This document shows positions 1 through 8,213 of a stretch of 64,000 nucleotides of DNA, in pieces. The position numbers were made by a program, and so were the translations under genes. The stretch comes from an uncultured Bacteroidales bacterium (GTDB lineage Bacteria > Bacteroidota > Bacteroidia > Bacteroidales > Paludibacteraceae): assembly GCA_934667275.1 (NCBI GenBank), contig CAKULK010000010.1, positions 1-64,000 of the forward strand. The letters are read 5' to 3'. The notes under the pieces were generated by a model that was not told where the DNA came from, made no database searches, and worked only from the letters and a program-made list of their open reading frames with translations. How positions within the stretch are numbered: the first letter of the stretch is position 1; each line of letters starts with the position of its first letter.

Positions 1-97
1 CCGACAAACGAGTCAACCTTATACGTATTTTAACAAAACAAACACGGAAACGAGTCAACCCGAAAACGGACAAAGCACCTCTTAACAAGGTCGCTGT

Positions 98-152
98 TAT
101 CTACCGTATATCTACCGTATATCAACCGTATATCTACCGTGTATCTACCGTA
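98..152. repeat. Five tandem 11-bp repeats
   Basis: Five contiguous 11-bp units: TATCTACCGTA, TATCTACCGTA, TATCAACCGTA, TATCTACCGTG, TATCTACCGTA, with no spacers. The array lies beyond the pckA stem-loop and is not coding. It is one of about ten intergenic 11-bp-period arrays in the window. It is followed by GTTGGCAGCG, similar to the GTTGGCAGTG that follows the array at 34419. Confidence 0.9.
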
Positions 153-285
153 GTTGGCAGCGGGGGAAAGTACAAAATCAAACAAATTTTGTCTTGCGAC
201 AAATGTTTTTGATAAACGGACGGCTGCGCCGTATTGCCGTTGATTAAACATAAATACGTGGCAGTAAGGCGACAACCGATAAACC

Positions 286-323
286 AACACAGGCTGTCTG
301 ACGGGTGTCGGACAGCCTGTGTT
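286..323 (-). terminator. Stem-loop after pckA
   Basis: The arms AACACAGGCTGTC (286-298) and GACAGCCTGTGTT (311-323) form a perfect 13-bp stem with a 12-nt loop, 31 nt beyond the pckA stop. On the pckA strand only a weak T-rich tail follows, so it may act as a terminator or as a 3'-end stabilising hairpin. Confidence 0.6.
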
Positions 324-353
324 TATCTTAGTTTGATACTAAGTCCCTACTTA

Positions 354-1958
354 TCAGAGTTGGGGACCGGCAGCAACAAGGGCTTTGCCAGCCTCGTTGG
401 TCTCGTACTTAACGAAGTTCTTGATGAAACGACCTGCCAGATCCTTTGCCTTAACATCCCACTCGGAAGCGTCCTTGTAGGTGTCGCGCGGATCGAGGAT
501 AGCGGGATCTACGCCCGGCAGAGCGGTCGGAACCTCGAAGTTGAAATACGGGATCGTCTTCGTCGGAGCGGTCAGGATGTCGCCACCGAGGATAGCATCG
601 ATGATGCCACGGGTGTCACGGATAGAGATACGTTTGCCCGTACCGTTCCAACCGGTATTGACGAGGTATGCTTTCGCGCCCGATTTCTCCATTTTCTTAA
701 CCAACTCCTCTGCGTATTTGGTCGGGTGGAGTTCGAGGAACGCCTGACCGAAGCAAGCCGAGAAAGTAGGAGTAGGCTCGGTGATACCGCGTTCCGTACC
801 TGCCAACTTAGCGGTGAAGCCGCTCAAGAAGTAGTACTTGGTCTGCTCCGGAGTCAGAATCGATACAGGAGGCAGAACGCCGAATGCATCAGCCGACAGG
901 AAGATTACGTTCTTGGCAGCAGGACCTGCGGAAATCGGTTTTACAATGTTGTTGATGTGGTAGATAGGATACGAAACACGGGTGTTCTCGGTAACGCTCT
1001 TGTCTGCGAAATCAATCTTGCCCTCTGCGTCAATGGTTACGTTCTCGAGGAGCGCATCGCGACGGATAGCGTTGTAGATGTCGGGCTCGCTCTCTTTGTC
1101 AAGGTTGATCACCTTGGCATAGCAGCCGCCCTCGAGGTTGAATACGCCCTCGTCGTCCCATCCGTGCTCGTCGTCGCCAATAAGCAGACGTTTCGGGTCG
1201 GTCGAAAGGGTGGTCTTACCCGTACCCGACAGACCGAAGAAGATAGCGGTGTTCTTGCCCTCTTTGTCAGTGTTAGCCGAGCAGTGCATCGAAGCGATGC
1301 CCTTCAGAGGCAGGTAGTAGTTCTGCATCGAGAACATACCTTTCTTCATCTCGCCGCCGTACCAGGTGTTGATGATTACTTGCTCGTGGCTGGTGGTGTT
1401 GAACGCCACGCAGGTCTCGCTGTTCAAGCCGAGTTCCTTGTAGTTCTCCACTTTGGCTTTCGAGGCGTTGTAAATCACGAAGTTAGGCTCGAAGTTCTCC
1501 AACTCCTCTGCGGTCGGACGGATGAACATATTGGTAACGAAGTGTGCTTGCCATGCTACCTCTACGATGAAGCGGACAGCCAGACGGGTCTCTTTGTTGG
1601 CACCGCAGAATGCATCAACCACAAACAGACGTTTGTTGCTCAACTCTTTCTGTGCCAAAGCCTTTACTTCACCCCAAACCTGCTCCGACATCGGGTGGTT
1701 GTCGTTCTTGTATGCGTCGCTGGTCCACCAAACATTGTCGTGGCTCTGTGCGTCGTCAACGATGTATTTGTCCTTAGGCGAACGACCGGTGAACACACCA
1801 GTCATTACGTTTACAGCACCCAACTCGGTAACTTGTCCCCTCTCATAACCAACCAAACCAGCTTTGGTCTCCTCCTCGAACAACTGCTCGTAGGACGGGT
1901 TGTGTACGATCTCGGTAGTACCCGTGATACCGTACTGTGTAAGATCAAGATTTTTCAT
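354..1958 (-). CDS. pckA: Phosphoenolpyruvate carboxykinase (ATP)
   Basis: ATP-dependent PEP carboxykinase, 534 aa, the usual full length. It interconverts oxaloacetate + ATP with PEP + CO2 + ADP in the cytoplasm; in succinate-producing Bacteroidales it is thought to run in the carboxylating direction. Visible motifs are RSPKDKYIVDD near residue 59 (substrate site), the kinase-1a loop GLSGTGKTTLSTDP near 240 and the metal/phosphate segment LIGDDEHGWDD just after it. It starts with ATG, is monocistronic, and has its own promoter (2032-2062) and a stem-loop after the stop. Identification is firm. Confidence 0.98.
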   Translation of the reverse strand: MKNLDLTQYGITGTTEIVHNPSYEQLFEEETKAGLVGYERGQVTELGAVNVMTGVFTGRSPKDKYIVDDAQSHDNVWWTSDAYKNDNHPMSEQVWGEVKALAQKELSNKRLFVVDAFCGANKETRLAVRFIVEVAWQAHFVTNMFIRPTAEELENFEPNFVIYNASKAKVENYKELGLNSETCVAFNTTSHEQVIINTWYGGEMKKGMFSMQNYYLPLKGIASMHCSANTDKEGKNTAIFFGLSGTGKTTLSTDPKRLLIGDDEHGWDDEGVFNLEGGCYAKVINLDKESEPDIYNAIRRDALLENVTIDAEGKIDFADKSVTENTRVSYPIYHINNIVKPISAGPAAKNVIFLSADAFGVLPPVSILTPEQTKYYFLSGFTAKLAGTERGITEPTPTFSACFGQAFLELHPTKYAEELVKKMEKSGAKAYLVNTGWNGTGKRISIRDTRGIIDAILGGDILTAPTKTIPYFNFEVPTALPGVDPAILDPRDTYKDASEWDVKAKDLAGRFIKNFVKYETNEAGKALVAAGPQL

Positions 1959-2031
1959 AATTCTATTGATATTTAATTTTACGTTCGTTGTCAGCCGGCG
2001 GCCTATTTTATTGCGCCTATTAATCTGAGTA

Positions 2032-2062
2032 CAAAATTAGTGCAAAACTGTGAAATTGGCAA
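2032..2062 (-). promoter_or_regulatory. Promoter for pckA
   Basis: On the minus strand TTG (2062-2060), a 20-nt spacer and TAATTTTG (2039-2032) match the Bacteroidota sigma-ABfr promoter layout. It would give a leader of about 65 nt before the pckA ATG. Confidence 0.65.
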
Positions 2063-2150
2063 TTTTTTCGTTGCACAATCCTTTTTTTGCCAAGTTGAGG
2101 TGGCAAAAATACGAAATTCGTGCTATAAAACATACTTTTTTACGAAAATA

Positions 2151-2182
2151 TTTGGTGGGTATCGGAAAAAGCAGTACTTTTG
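2151..2182 (+). promoter_or_regulatory. Promoter of a short transcription unit
   Basis: TTTG at 2151-2154, a 20-nt spacer and TACTTTTG at 2175-2182 match the Bacteroidota consensus exactly. The expected start is near 2190, only about 40 nt before a strong hairpin terminator, so the product should be a short RNA or an attenuated leader. Confidence 0.7.
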
Positions 2183-2189
2183 CACCGTG

Positions 2190-2262
2190 TTTTTCATGGT
2201 ATTAGATTTAAGGTTAAGTAAAGATTGGGTTGTCGAGAGGACAATCCTTCTTTTTTTTGTAT
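2190..2262 (+). ncRNA. Putative small RNA or attenuated leader
   Basis: About 70 nt lie between a consensus promoter and an intrinsic terminator, with a second promoter starting inside the terminator tail. The body holds ATTAGATTTAAGG and then the terminator hairpin. No open reading frame of note is present. It recalls a leader-like sequence I believe recurs before Bacteroidales genes, but I cannot verify that here. It may be an independent small RNA or a leader from which some transcripts read through into tsaC. Confidence 0.45.
2227..2259 (+). terminator. Intrinsic terminator before tsaC
   Basis: Stem GGGTTGTC (2227-2234) with GACAATCC (2240-2247), one G-T wobble, loop of 5 nt, followed by TTCTTTTTTTT. 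The run of T carries on into the -33 box (TTTG, 2256-2259) of the next promoter. Confidence 0.75.
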
Positions 2263-2287
2263 ATGTAGGAAGTTTTTCGTACCTTTG
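2256..2287 (+). promoter_or_regulatory. Promoter for the tsaC operon
   Basis: TTTG at 2256-2259, a 20-nt spacer and TACCTTTG at 2280-2287. The predicted start near 2294 gives a leader of roughly 125 nt to the ATG at 2419. Confidence 0.7.
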
Positions 2288-2418
2288 CAGTCACGCTGCC
2301 GCAATGTGAAGTTGCTGGTATGCGGAATGACAAAAATCACGAAACGATGGGCATAAGCAAAAACACTCAATCGGATAAAGAAAATACCCTTATATATAAG
2401 GTGTCGGAAAAAAAGCCG

Positions 2419-2997
2419 ATGCGGTATGAGAAAGAAGACTTGCAGGAGGCTGTGCGTGTGCTGAAAGCAGGCGGGGTGATACTGTATCCCACGGATACGG
2501 TGTGGGGAATAGGCTGCGATGCAACCAACGAGGCCGCCGTACAGCGTATCTTCGAGATAAAACACCGTGCAGACAGCAAGTCGATGTTAGTGCTATTAGA
2601 CGGTGCAGGCAAACTGCAAGGATACGTGGAGAAAGTGCCGGAAACGGCATGGATGCTGCTGGACGCCAATGAAGGTATGCGCCCGATGACCATCATCTAT
2701 CCGAAAGCCAAGAATCTGGCAAAGAACCTGCTCGCCGAGGACGGCAGCGTGGGCATACGTCTGACAGAAGAGGCTTTCTCGAAAGCGCTATGCGAGCAGT
2801 TGCGCCACCCGATAGTGTCCACATCCGCAAATATCAGCGGCGAGCCGGCGGCAAAGACATTCCGCGAGATAGCCCCAGAGATAACAGGGACCGTGGATTA
2901 CGTATGCCGCTACAGACGCAATGACGAGACGCCCAAGAAACCGTCGTCGATAGTGAAAGTGGACGAGAATGAACACATTACGATAATCCGAGAATAG
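2419..2997 (+). CDS. tsaC: L-threonylcarbamoyladenylate synthase (TsaC/Sua5 family)
   Basis: A YrdC-fold enzyme of 192 aa that makes threonylcarbamoyl-AMP from threonine, bicarbonate and ATP, the first step of the universal t6A37 tRNA modification. The family signature GGVILYPTDTVWGIGCDATN lies near the N-terminus and STSANISGEPAA near residue 140. The start at 2419 (MRYEKEDL) puts the conserved core at the expected distance from the N-terminus. An upstream in-frame ATG at 2320 would add a 33-residue charged tail and cannot be excluded. The stop TAG is immediately followed by the ATG of the next gene, so translation is probably coupled. Confidence 0.93.
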   Translation: MRYEKEDLQEAVRVLKAGGVILYPTDTVWGIGCDATNEAAVQRIFEIKHRADSKSMLVLLDGAGKLQGYVEKVPETAWMLLDANEGMRPMTIIYPKAKNLAKNLLAEDGSVGIRLTEEAFSKALCEQLRHPIVSTSANISGEPAAKTFREIAPEITGTVDYVCRYRRNDETPKKPSSIVKVDENEHITIIRE

Positions 2998-4293
2998 ATG
3001 AGGGTTTGGAATAACCATCGCAGACAACAACTGATATACATCGCGGCAGACGCGATGTCGTCTATCGTGGTGTGGCTGCTGTTTCTGCTATTCCGCTGGA
3101 TGGTGTATGAGGGAAAAGTGTTCGGGGTGGATACGGTGCTGATACCCGCGTTTGATTTCTATCCGCCGCTGGTACTATATCCGTTGGGATGTTTAGTGGT
3201 GTATTATCTATCAGGCTACTACTTGCGCCCGTTCCGCAAATCCTACTCGCGGGAACTGCTGACGACGCTCTGCTCATCGGTAGTAATAACCCTCGGCGCA
3301 TTTTTCGCGATAATCATAGACGACCCCGTGACGAGTTATCACCGCTATCTGACATCGCTGTTGGTGCTGTTCGGATTGCAGTTTGTGGTCAGTTATGTGC
3401 CGCGCAGGGTGGTGACATGGATGTCGCGGAGACGCGGCAGCAACAAGTGGCAATGCTATACGATTCATTCGATAGGAGAAGTGGAGGCGTTTAAGCAGTT
3501 GCAGGCGGAGAGTCCGCAAGACGAAGTGATAATAGACCTCAACGGCGATGCCAATGAACGGGATATTTACACAATTATCAACCGTATCTACCCCTATAAC
3601 ACGGAGATAGCCATCGTGCCACGGCTGTATGACATGCTGACGGGTGCCGCCAGTATCCAAGAAGTGGGCGATATACCATTAGTCCGCATCACGGAACACA
3701 AGATGAGTGATGCGGGATTGTGCATCAAAAGGGCGTGCGACGTAGTGTTCTCGGCAACAGGAATGCTGCTGTTGTCGCCACTATATGTGGCGGTGGCCAT
3801 TGCGGTGAAATGCTCGTCGGAAGGTCCCGTGATATACAAACAAGAGCGGGTCGGGTTGCACGGGGTGCCGTTTAACATACTGAAATTCAGGACAATGAAG
3901 CACAACGCCGAACCCACCATACCGCTGCTGAGCGCAGACGACGACCCGCGTATCACGCGTGTGGGGCGCATCCTGCGGAAATACAGGATAGACGAGTTGC
4001 CGCAGTTGTGGAACGTGTTGCGGGGGGATATGTCGATAGTCGGTCCACGCCCCGAGCGACGCTATTTCATCAATCAGATAGAAGAAAAAGCCCCTTACTA
4101 CTGCCTACTCTACAAGATTCGTCCGGGACTGACCAGTTGGGGTCCCATCAAAGTGGGCTATACAGACACAATGGACAAGATGGTCCGCCGTCTGAACTAT
4201 GACATCGTGTATATGGAAAACATGTCCCTGCTATTAGATTTGAAGATATTGTTCTTCACAGTGGGCGTGGTGTTGGACGGAAAAGGGAAATAA
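2998..4293 (+). CDS. Membrane sugar-phosphate transferase (undecaprenyl-phosphate, WcaJ-like)
   Basis: Polyprenol-phosphate hexose-1-phosphate transferase of 431 aa, expected to start a surface polysaccharide repeat unit on undecaprenyl phosphate. Four predicted membrane helices fill about residues 10-130, then a nucleotide-binding-like middle region, then a further helix near 245-265 and the catalytic bacterial sugar transferase domain. That domain carries KRACDVVFS, QERVGLHG, FRTM, the DDPRITRVG-RILRKYRIDELPQ segment and NVLRGDMSIVGPRPE. The start ATG directly abuts the tsaC stop. No other polysaccharide genes surround it, which is common for this lone initiating transferase in Bacteroidales. 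Confidence 0.9.
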   Translation: MRVWNNHRRQQLIYIAADAMSSIVVWLLFLLFRWMVYEGKVFGVDTVLIPAFDFYPPLVLYPLGCLVVYYLSGYYLRPFRKSYSRELLTTLCSSVVITLGAFFAIIIDDPVTSYHRYLTSLLVLFGLQFVVSYVPRRVVTWMSRRRGSNKWQCYTIHSIGEVEAFKQLQAESPQDEVIIDLNGDANERDIYTIINRIYPYNTEIAIVPRLYDMLTGAASIQEVGDIPLVRITEHKMSDAGLCIKRACDVVFSATGMLLLSPLYVAVAIAVKCSSEGPVIYKQERVGLHGVPFNILKFRTMKHNAEPTIPLLSADDDPRITRVGRILRKYRIDELPQLWNVLRGDMSIVGPRPERRYFINQIEEKAPYYCLLYKIRPGLTSWGPIKVGYTDTMDKMVRRLNYDIVYMENMSLLLDLKILFFTVGVVLDGKGK

Positions 4294-4304
4294 ATGCAGC
4301 GACT

Positions 4305-4481
4305 ATGACATACGATGAAGCGACAAAACGGATAGAATCCATCGTGCATGAGTTGGAGAACGCCCAGGCATTGAGTATGGATACCTATCAAGCCAAGGCT
4401 GCCGAAGCCAAAAAACTGCTGGCGTTCTGCCAGAAGCAACTTACCGATTGGGAAGAGAAGATGGATGAGATACTGGTGTGA
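4305..4481 (+). CDS. xseB: Exodeoxyribonuclease VII small subunit
   Basis: A 58-residue reading frame, MTYDEATKRIESIV through CQKQLTDWEEKMDEILV, matches the small helical subunit of exonuclease VII. The YDEA-x4-IE-IV-ELE start and the FCQKQLT segment are typical. It binds the large subunit XseA and is needed for processive degradation of single-stranded DNA. It lies 11 nt after the sugar transferase on the same strand and so probably belongs to the tsaC transcript. xseA, often its neighbour, is not in this window. Confidence 0.88.
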   Translation: MTYDEATKRIESIVHELENAQALSMDTYQAKAAEAKKLLAFCQKQLTDWEEKMDEILV

Positions 4482-4519
4482 GTACCCAACCACCAGTATG
4501 CTTTCGGCATCCTCTTTGC

Positions 4520-4552
4520 GAAGTTCCGATGAAGTACCGATGAAGTACCGAT
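4520..4552. repeat. Three tandem 11-bp repeats
   Basis: GAAGTTCCGAT, GAAGTACCGAT and GAAGTACCGAT in a row, between the convergent xseB and ClC genes. No intrinsic terminator is seen in this 134-bp gap. Member of the 11-bp-period group. Confidence 0.85.
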
Positions 4553-4615
4553 GGGGACAGCCGGCGAACCCGAGGCAAACAACAGGAAAACAGCAAGTAA
4601 AAACAATGATGACGG

Positions 4616-6394
4616 CTACTCCTCGGAGAAGTGGACGAGGACGTGGCGATAGGAGTTGAAGATTTTGGACTTTGAGACAAAGCCCAAGTAGCGTTTTTGT
4701 TCGTCCACGACGGGAAGATTCCATGCGCCCGTGTCTTCGAAGATCTCCATGACCTTCTCCATAGGCATGTCGTGGGTGAGAATCGCCTGCGGCGAGTTCA
4801 TGAGTTCGCGCACGGTGAAACGGTTGTAGAGACGGGGCTGGAACATGATATTGCGCACCTCGTCGAGCAACAAGATGCCGAGGAACCGCCCGTTGTGGTC
4901 AATGACGGGGAAGATGTTGCGATGGCTCTCGGCAATGACCTTGACGAGTTCGCCGAGCGTCATCTCGGGATAGATCGTGGTGAGGTCGGTCTCGAGGACA
5001 TTGTCCATCTTGAGCAGGGTGAGGACGGAGCGGTCTTTGTTGTGGGTGAGCAGTTCGCCCTTCTGCGCGAGACGCATAGCGTAGAGGCTGTGGGGCTCGA
5101 ACATCTTGATAGTGAGATAAGATATGACCGACACCACCATAAGGGGCATAAAGAGATGGTAGCCGCCCGTGAGTTCGGCGATGAGGAAGATGCCCGTGAG
5201 GGGCGCGTGCATGACACCCGACATGAGTCCAGACATGCCCGCCAAGGCGAAATTAGACTCCGGCACGGCGAAACCAACGAGGTTGAACAGGCGTGCGCAG
5301 ATGAAGCCCGTGACGGCACCCATAAAAAGCGAGGGGGCGAAGATACCACCGACACCGCCACCGCCGTTGGTGGCGACTGAGGCGATGATTTTGAGCAGAA
5401 GAATGAGCGCGAAATAGCCGATGAGCACCCAAGAGTCCGTTCCCAGCACGGCAAAAGGACTATTTTCGATGGCAGATACGGAATCGCCGTTGAGCAACTG
5501 GCGAATGACATCATAGCCTTCGCCATAGAGCGGCGGGAAGAGGAAGACCAGCAGACCCAGCACCGTGCCGCCGACGAGGAATTTCGCCCACGTCTTCTGC
5601 ACCTTGTGGCGGAAAAGCCTCTCGAGGTAGTTCATGCCGCGGGTGAAATAGAGGGACACAAGTCCGCAGAGGACACCTAATATAAGGTAGAACGGAATGC
5701 GCTCGAGGGAGAACGGTTCGTTGTTGAAAAGGGGGAACATCGCCGTCTGCCCCGATGCCATCATGGAGATGGTAGTGGCAGTGACAGAGGAGATTAGCAG
5801 CGGCGCGACAGAGGTCATAGTGAGGTCCATCATCAGCACCTCGAGGGTGAAGACCAGTCCCGCAATAGGGGCTTGGAAGATGCCGCCGACGGCACCTGCG
5901 GCACCACAGCCAATCATAAGCATCATGGTCTTCTGGTCGAGACGGAAGAGTTTTGCGAGGTTGCTGCCGATAGCCGAGCCCGTGAGCACGATAGGCGCCT
6001 CGGCACCCACCGAACCGCCGAAGCCGATGGTGAGCGCGGACCCCACGATGGATGTCCACATATTGTGCGCCTTGATGATGGACTTGCGCTGCGAGATGGC
6101 GTAGAGAATCTTGGTGATACCGTGGGAGATGTCGTCTTTGACCACATATTTGACGAACAGCCCCGCCAGCGTGATGCCAATCATCGGGCAGACGAAATAC
6201 CAGAAATGGTGGTGCGCCACCAGTTGGAGTTCGACAAACTGCTGAATCCAGTGGATGAGCAATTTGAGCAACTGGGCAGCGCATGAGGACAAAGCCCCCA
6301 CGAAGAAACTGAGCAGCAAAACGAGATTCTTCTGCGAGATATGCTGCTCACGCCACGCTATGAAGCGGTCGTATGTCAGTCTTGCGTGTCCCAA
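4616..6394 (-). CDS. ClC-family chloride channel/antiporter with CBS domains
   Basis: ClC voltage-gated-type chloride carrier, 592 aa: a membrane core of about 430 residues and a pair of CBS domains at about 455-585. The GxEGP-type element appears as GGSVGAEAPIVL, the GSGIP-type element as ISHGITKI, and the GxFAP element as GGIFAPSLFMG, so the selectivity-filter loops differ from the best-known members. The only start I can place is TTG at 6394, which overlaps the end of obg by 19 nt; no ATG lies near the N-terminus of the conserved core. CBS pairs commonly bind adenine nucleotides. Transport direction and coupling (channel or Cl-/H+ exchanger) cannot be told from the sequence. Confidence 0.92.
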   Translation of the reverse strand: MGHARLTYDRFIAWREQHISQKNLVLLLSFFVGALSSCAAQLLKLLIHWIQQFVELQLVAHHHFWYFVCPMIGITLAGLFVKYVVKDDISHGITKILYAISQRKSIIKAHNMWTSIVGSALTIGFGGSVGAEAPIVLTGSAIGSNLAKLFRLDQKTMMLMIGCGAAGAVGGIFQAPIAGLVFTLEVLMMDLTMTSVAPLLISSVTATTISMMASGQTAMFPLFNNEPFSLERIPFYLILGVLCGLVSLYFTRGMNYLERLFRHKVQKTWAKFLVGGTVLGLLVFLFPPLYGEGYDVIRQLLNGDSVSAIENSPFAVLGTDSWVLIGYFALILLLKIIASVATNGGGGVGGIFAPSLFMGAVTGFICARLFNLVGFAVPESNFALAGMSGLMSGVMHAPLTGIFLIAELTGGYHLFMPLMVVSVISYLTIKMFEPHSLYAMRLAQKGELLTHNKDRSVLTLLKMDNVLETDLTTIYPEMTLGELVKVIAESHRNIFPVIDHNGRFLGILLLDEVRNIMFQPRLYNRFTVRELMNSPQAILTHDMPMEKVMEIFEDTGAWNLPVVDEQKRYLGFVSKSKIFNSYRHVLVHFSEE

Positions 6395-7551
6395 CCGATG
6401 CCTCTATACTTGTCCAAATCCCACTCTTCGTCCACCTCGTTGAGGTAGATGGTTTGCGGTTCATCGTCTTCGTCGGAGTCCGTAGTCTCCTGTTTTTCAA
6501 TGACTTTGATATCAATCGGCGCGTGCGAGATGTCAATGACCTGATTCTGCTCTTTGTTGAGTTCGGTCCAGAGGATGTCTTTGAGTTCGGTGACTCCCCC
6601 ACCCTGCACGCAACTGATGGCGACTACGGGGATACCATACTCGTTTTGCAGGGCTGCCACCAATGCGGGGAGGTTCAATTCGGGGTCCGCCACATCGCAT
6701 TTGGAGATGGCGAGCACGCGCGCTTTGGTGAGCAACTGCGGGTTGTACTTCTCCAATTCGGACAGCAGCACCTCATATTCGTGGCGGATGTCCTCACTCG
6801 TAACGGGCACCATAAACAGCAGCACCGCATTGCGCTCGATATGGCGCAAAAACCTGAGCCCCAAACCTTTACCCTCTGCCGCACCCTCGATAATACCGGG
6901 TATATCAGCCATACAGAACGACTGGTTGTCGCGGTAGGAAACGATACCCAACTGCGGCGTGAGCGTGGTGAACGGATAGTCGGCAATCTCGGGCTTGGCG
7001 GCACTCACGGACGCCAACAGTGTGGACTTGCCCGCATTCGGGAATCCGACCAGACCAACATCAGCCAGCACCTTGAGTTGCAAGACCACTGTGCGCTCCT
7101 GTGCGGGTTCGCCGGGCTGCGCGTAGCGGGGTGCCTGATTGGTGGCAGTGCGGAAATGCCAGTTGCCCAATCCGCCACGACCGCCCTTGAGCAGAATCAC
7201 CTCCTGCCCGTGCTCCTTCACCTCGCAGATATACTCGCCCGTTTCACCGTCGTACACCACCGTTCCGCAGGGCACCTCGACAATCTTGTCCTCGCCGTTC
7301 TTGCCAAACGAGCGCGAATCGCCGCCCTTGCCGCCGTCAGTCGCCATGATGTGCTTCTGATACTTGAGGTGCAGGAGCGTCCACAGGTTGCGGTTGCCGC
7401 GCAGAATGACATGCCCTCCGCGTCCGCCGTCACCGCCGTCGGGACCGCCCTTGGGCAGGTATTTGGCGCGATGCAGGTGCATACACCCCGCGCCGCCCTT
7501 GCCCGAGCGGCAGTAAATCTTGACGTAGTCTATGAAAGAGGAAGACGGCAT
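6376..7551 (-). CDS. obg: GTPase Obg/CgtA
   Basis: Essential ribosome-associated GTPase of 391 aa acting in large-subunit maturation and stress responses. It has the glycine-rich Obg fold (about residues 1-160), then the G domain with P-loop GFPNAGKST near 170, G3 DIPGIIEGA near 215 and a G4 variant SKCD near 285 in place of NKxD. An acidic, poorly conserved tail of about 55 residues ends it. The ATG overlaps the adk stop by one base (TAATG), so the two are translationally coupled. The downstream ClC gene overlaps its end. Confidence 0.97.
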   Translation of the reverse strand: MPSSSFIDYVKIYCRSGKGGAGCMHLHRAKYLPKGGPDGGDGGRGGHVILRGNRNLWTLLHLKYQKHIMATDGGKGGDSRSFGKNGEDKIVEVPCGTVVYDGETGEYICEVKEHGQEVILLKGGRGGLGNWHFRTATNQAPRYAQPGEPAQERTVVLQLKVLADVGLVGFPNAGKSTLLASVSAAKPEIADYPFTTLTPQLGIVSYRDNQSFCMADIPGIIEGAAEGKGLGLRFLRHIERNAVLLFMVPVTSEDIRHEYEVLLSELEKYNPQLLTKARVLAISKCDVADPELNLPALVAALQNEYGIPVVAISCVQGGGVTELKDILWTELNKEQNQVIDISHAPIDIKVIEKQETTDSDEDDEPQTIYLNEVDEEWDLDKYRGIGWDTQD

Positions 7552-8126
7552 TATTTCTGTACCAATTGCAGAATGGTGTCAATCTGACTGAAAGTATCCT
7601 CCATCGAGCGGTTGCCGTTGATAGAGAAGTAGTTATGACGATGCAGATAGAAGTCGCACACGGGTTGCGTCTGCTCGTGGAAGACCTGAATACGCTTTTT
7701 GATGGTTTCGTAGTTGTCGTCGGCACGACCGCTGGTTTTGCCACGGTTGAGGAGACGCTTGATGATTTCTTCTTCGTCCACGAACAAATCAAGCATCACC
7801 GCGCTCATCTTTCTGCGTTCCAACAACAACTCCAATGCCTCTGCCTGCTCGATGGTGCGGGGGAAACCGTCGAAGATAACGCCCTTGCAATCAGCAGGTA
7901 GCGAATCAAGATAATGCTCAATGAGGTGAATCATCTTATGGTCGGGCACAAGATTTCCTTTGGAAATCAAGTCCTCGATTTCCTTGCCAAGCGGGCTGCC
8001 CGACTTTATTTCGGCACGCAGTACATCTCCCGTGGAGAGGTGCTCCAAACCGTATTTCTCCACAATCAAATCCGATTGCGTTCCCTTGCCACTACCGGGA
8101 GCGCCACAAAGAATGATATTCAACAT
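7551..8126 (-). CDS. adk: Adenylate kinase
   Basis: Adenylate kinase of 191 aa, ATP + AMP to 2 ADP. The P-loop GAPGSGKGTQ is at residues 7-16, DGFPRT lies in the middle, and the short-LID segment RGKTSGRADDN replaces the zinc-finger LID of long forms. The start is the ATG at 8126 (MLNIILCGAPG), matching the family; an in-frame upstream extension to 8213 would run into the hup terminator region and is rejected. It is the first gene of adk-obg-ClC. Confidence 0.97.
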   Translation of the reverse strand: MLNIILCGAPGSGKGTQSDLIVEKYGLEHLSTGDVLRAEIKSGSPLGKEIEDLISKGNLVPDHKMIHLIEHYLDSLPADCKGVIFDGFPRTIEQAEALELLLERRKMSAVMLDLFVDEEEIIKRLLNRGKTSGRADDNYETIKKRIQVFHEQTQPVCDFYLHRHNYFSINGNRSMEDTFSQIDTILQLVQK

Positions 8127-8163
8127 AATATATTGCTTTTTCGGGTGTATTTTTCTGACACAA

Positions 8164-8192
8164 AACGAGTTGCCCTCAAAGAGCAACTCGTT
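8164..8192 (-). terminator. Stem-loop after hup
   Basis: AACGAGTTGC (8164-8173) pairs perfectly with GCAACTCGTT (8183-8192), loop 9 nt, about 20 nt beyond the hup stop. On the minus strand it is followed by TTGTGTC, a weak T tail, so some reading on into adk is likely. No clear separate adk promoter was found. Confidence 0.6.
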
Positions 8193-8213
8193 ATTATGCA
8201 CAATATCTGCCAA

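Larger units (their letters stand above)
1..353. other. Non-coding stretch downstream of pckA
   Basis: No convincing gene is seen here. The stretch holds a 13-bp direct repeat, AAACGAGTCAACC, at 6-18 and again at 48-60, then a five-copy 11-bp tandem array (98-152) and the stem-loop after pckA (286-323). Open frames here have no recognisable protein features. Confidence 0.6.
1959..2418. other. Intergenic region between pckA and tsaC
   Basis: Divergent intergenic region with no convincing gene. It holds the pckA promoter on the minus strand, and on the plus strand two promoters (2151-2182 and 2256-2287) with a terminator between them. An in-frame ATG at 2320 could lengthen tsaC by 33 codons, but that extension is hydrophilic and lies before the conserved family start. 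Confidence 0.6.

Noticed and set aside
234..1976. Long plus-strand open frame opposite pckA
   Set aside because: It is the antisense shadow of a firmly identified PEP carboxykinase and has no domain-like sequence.
2104..2111. TATTTTTG on the minus strand as a second pckA promoter
   Set aside because: No TTG at the right distance, and a better promoter lies nearer the gene.
2320..2418. Upstream ATG of tsaC adding 33 residues
   Set aside because: The added part is charged, low in conservation features and precedes the family's usual start; kept only as an alternative.
8127..8213. N-terminal extension of adenylate kinase
   Set aside because: It would be read from within the hup terminator hairpin, and the family starts just before the P-loop.
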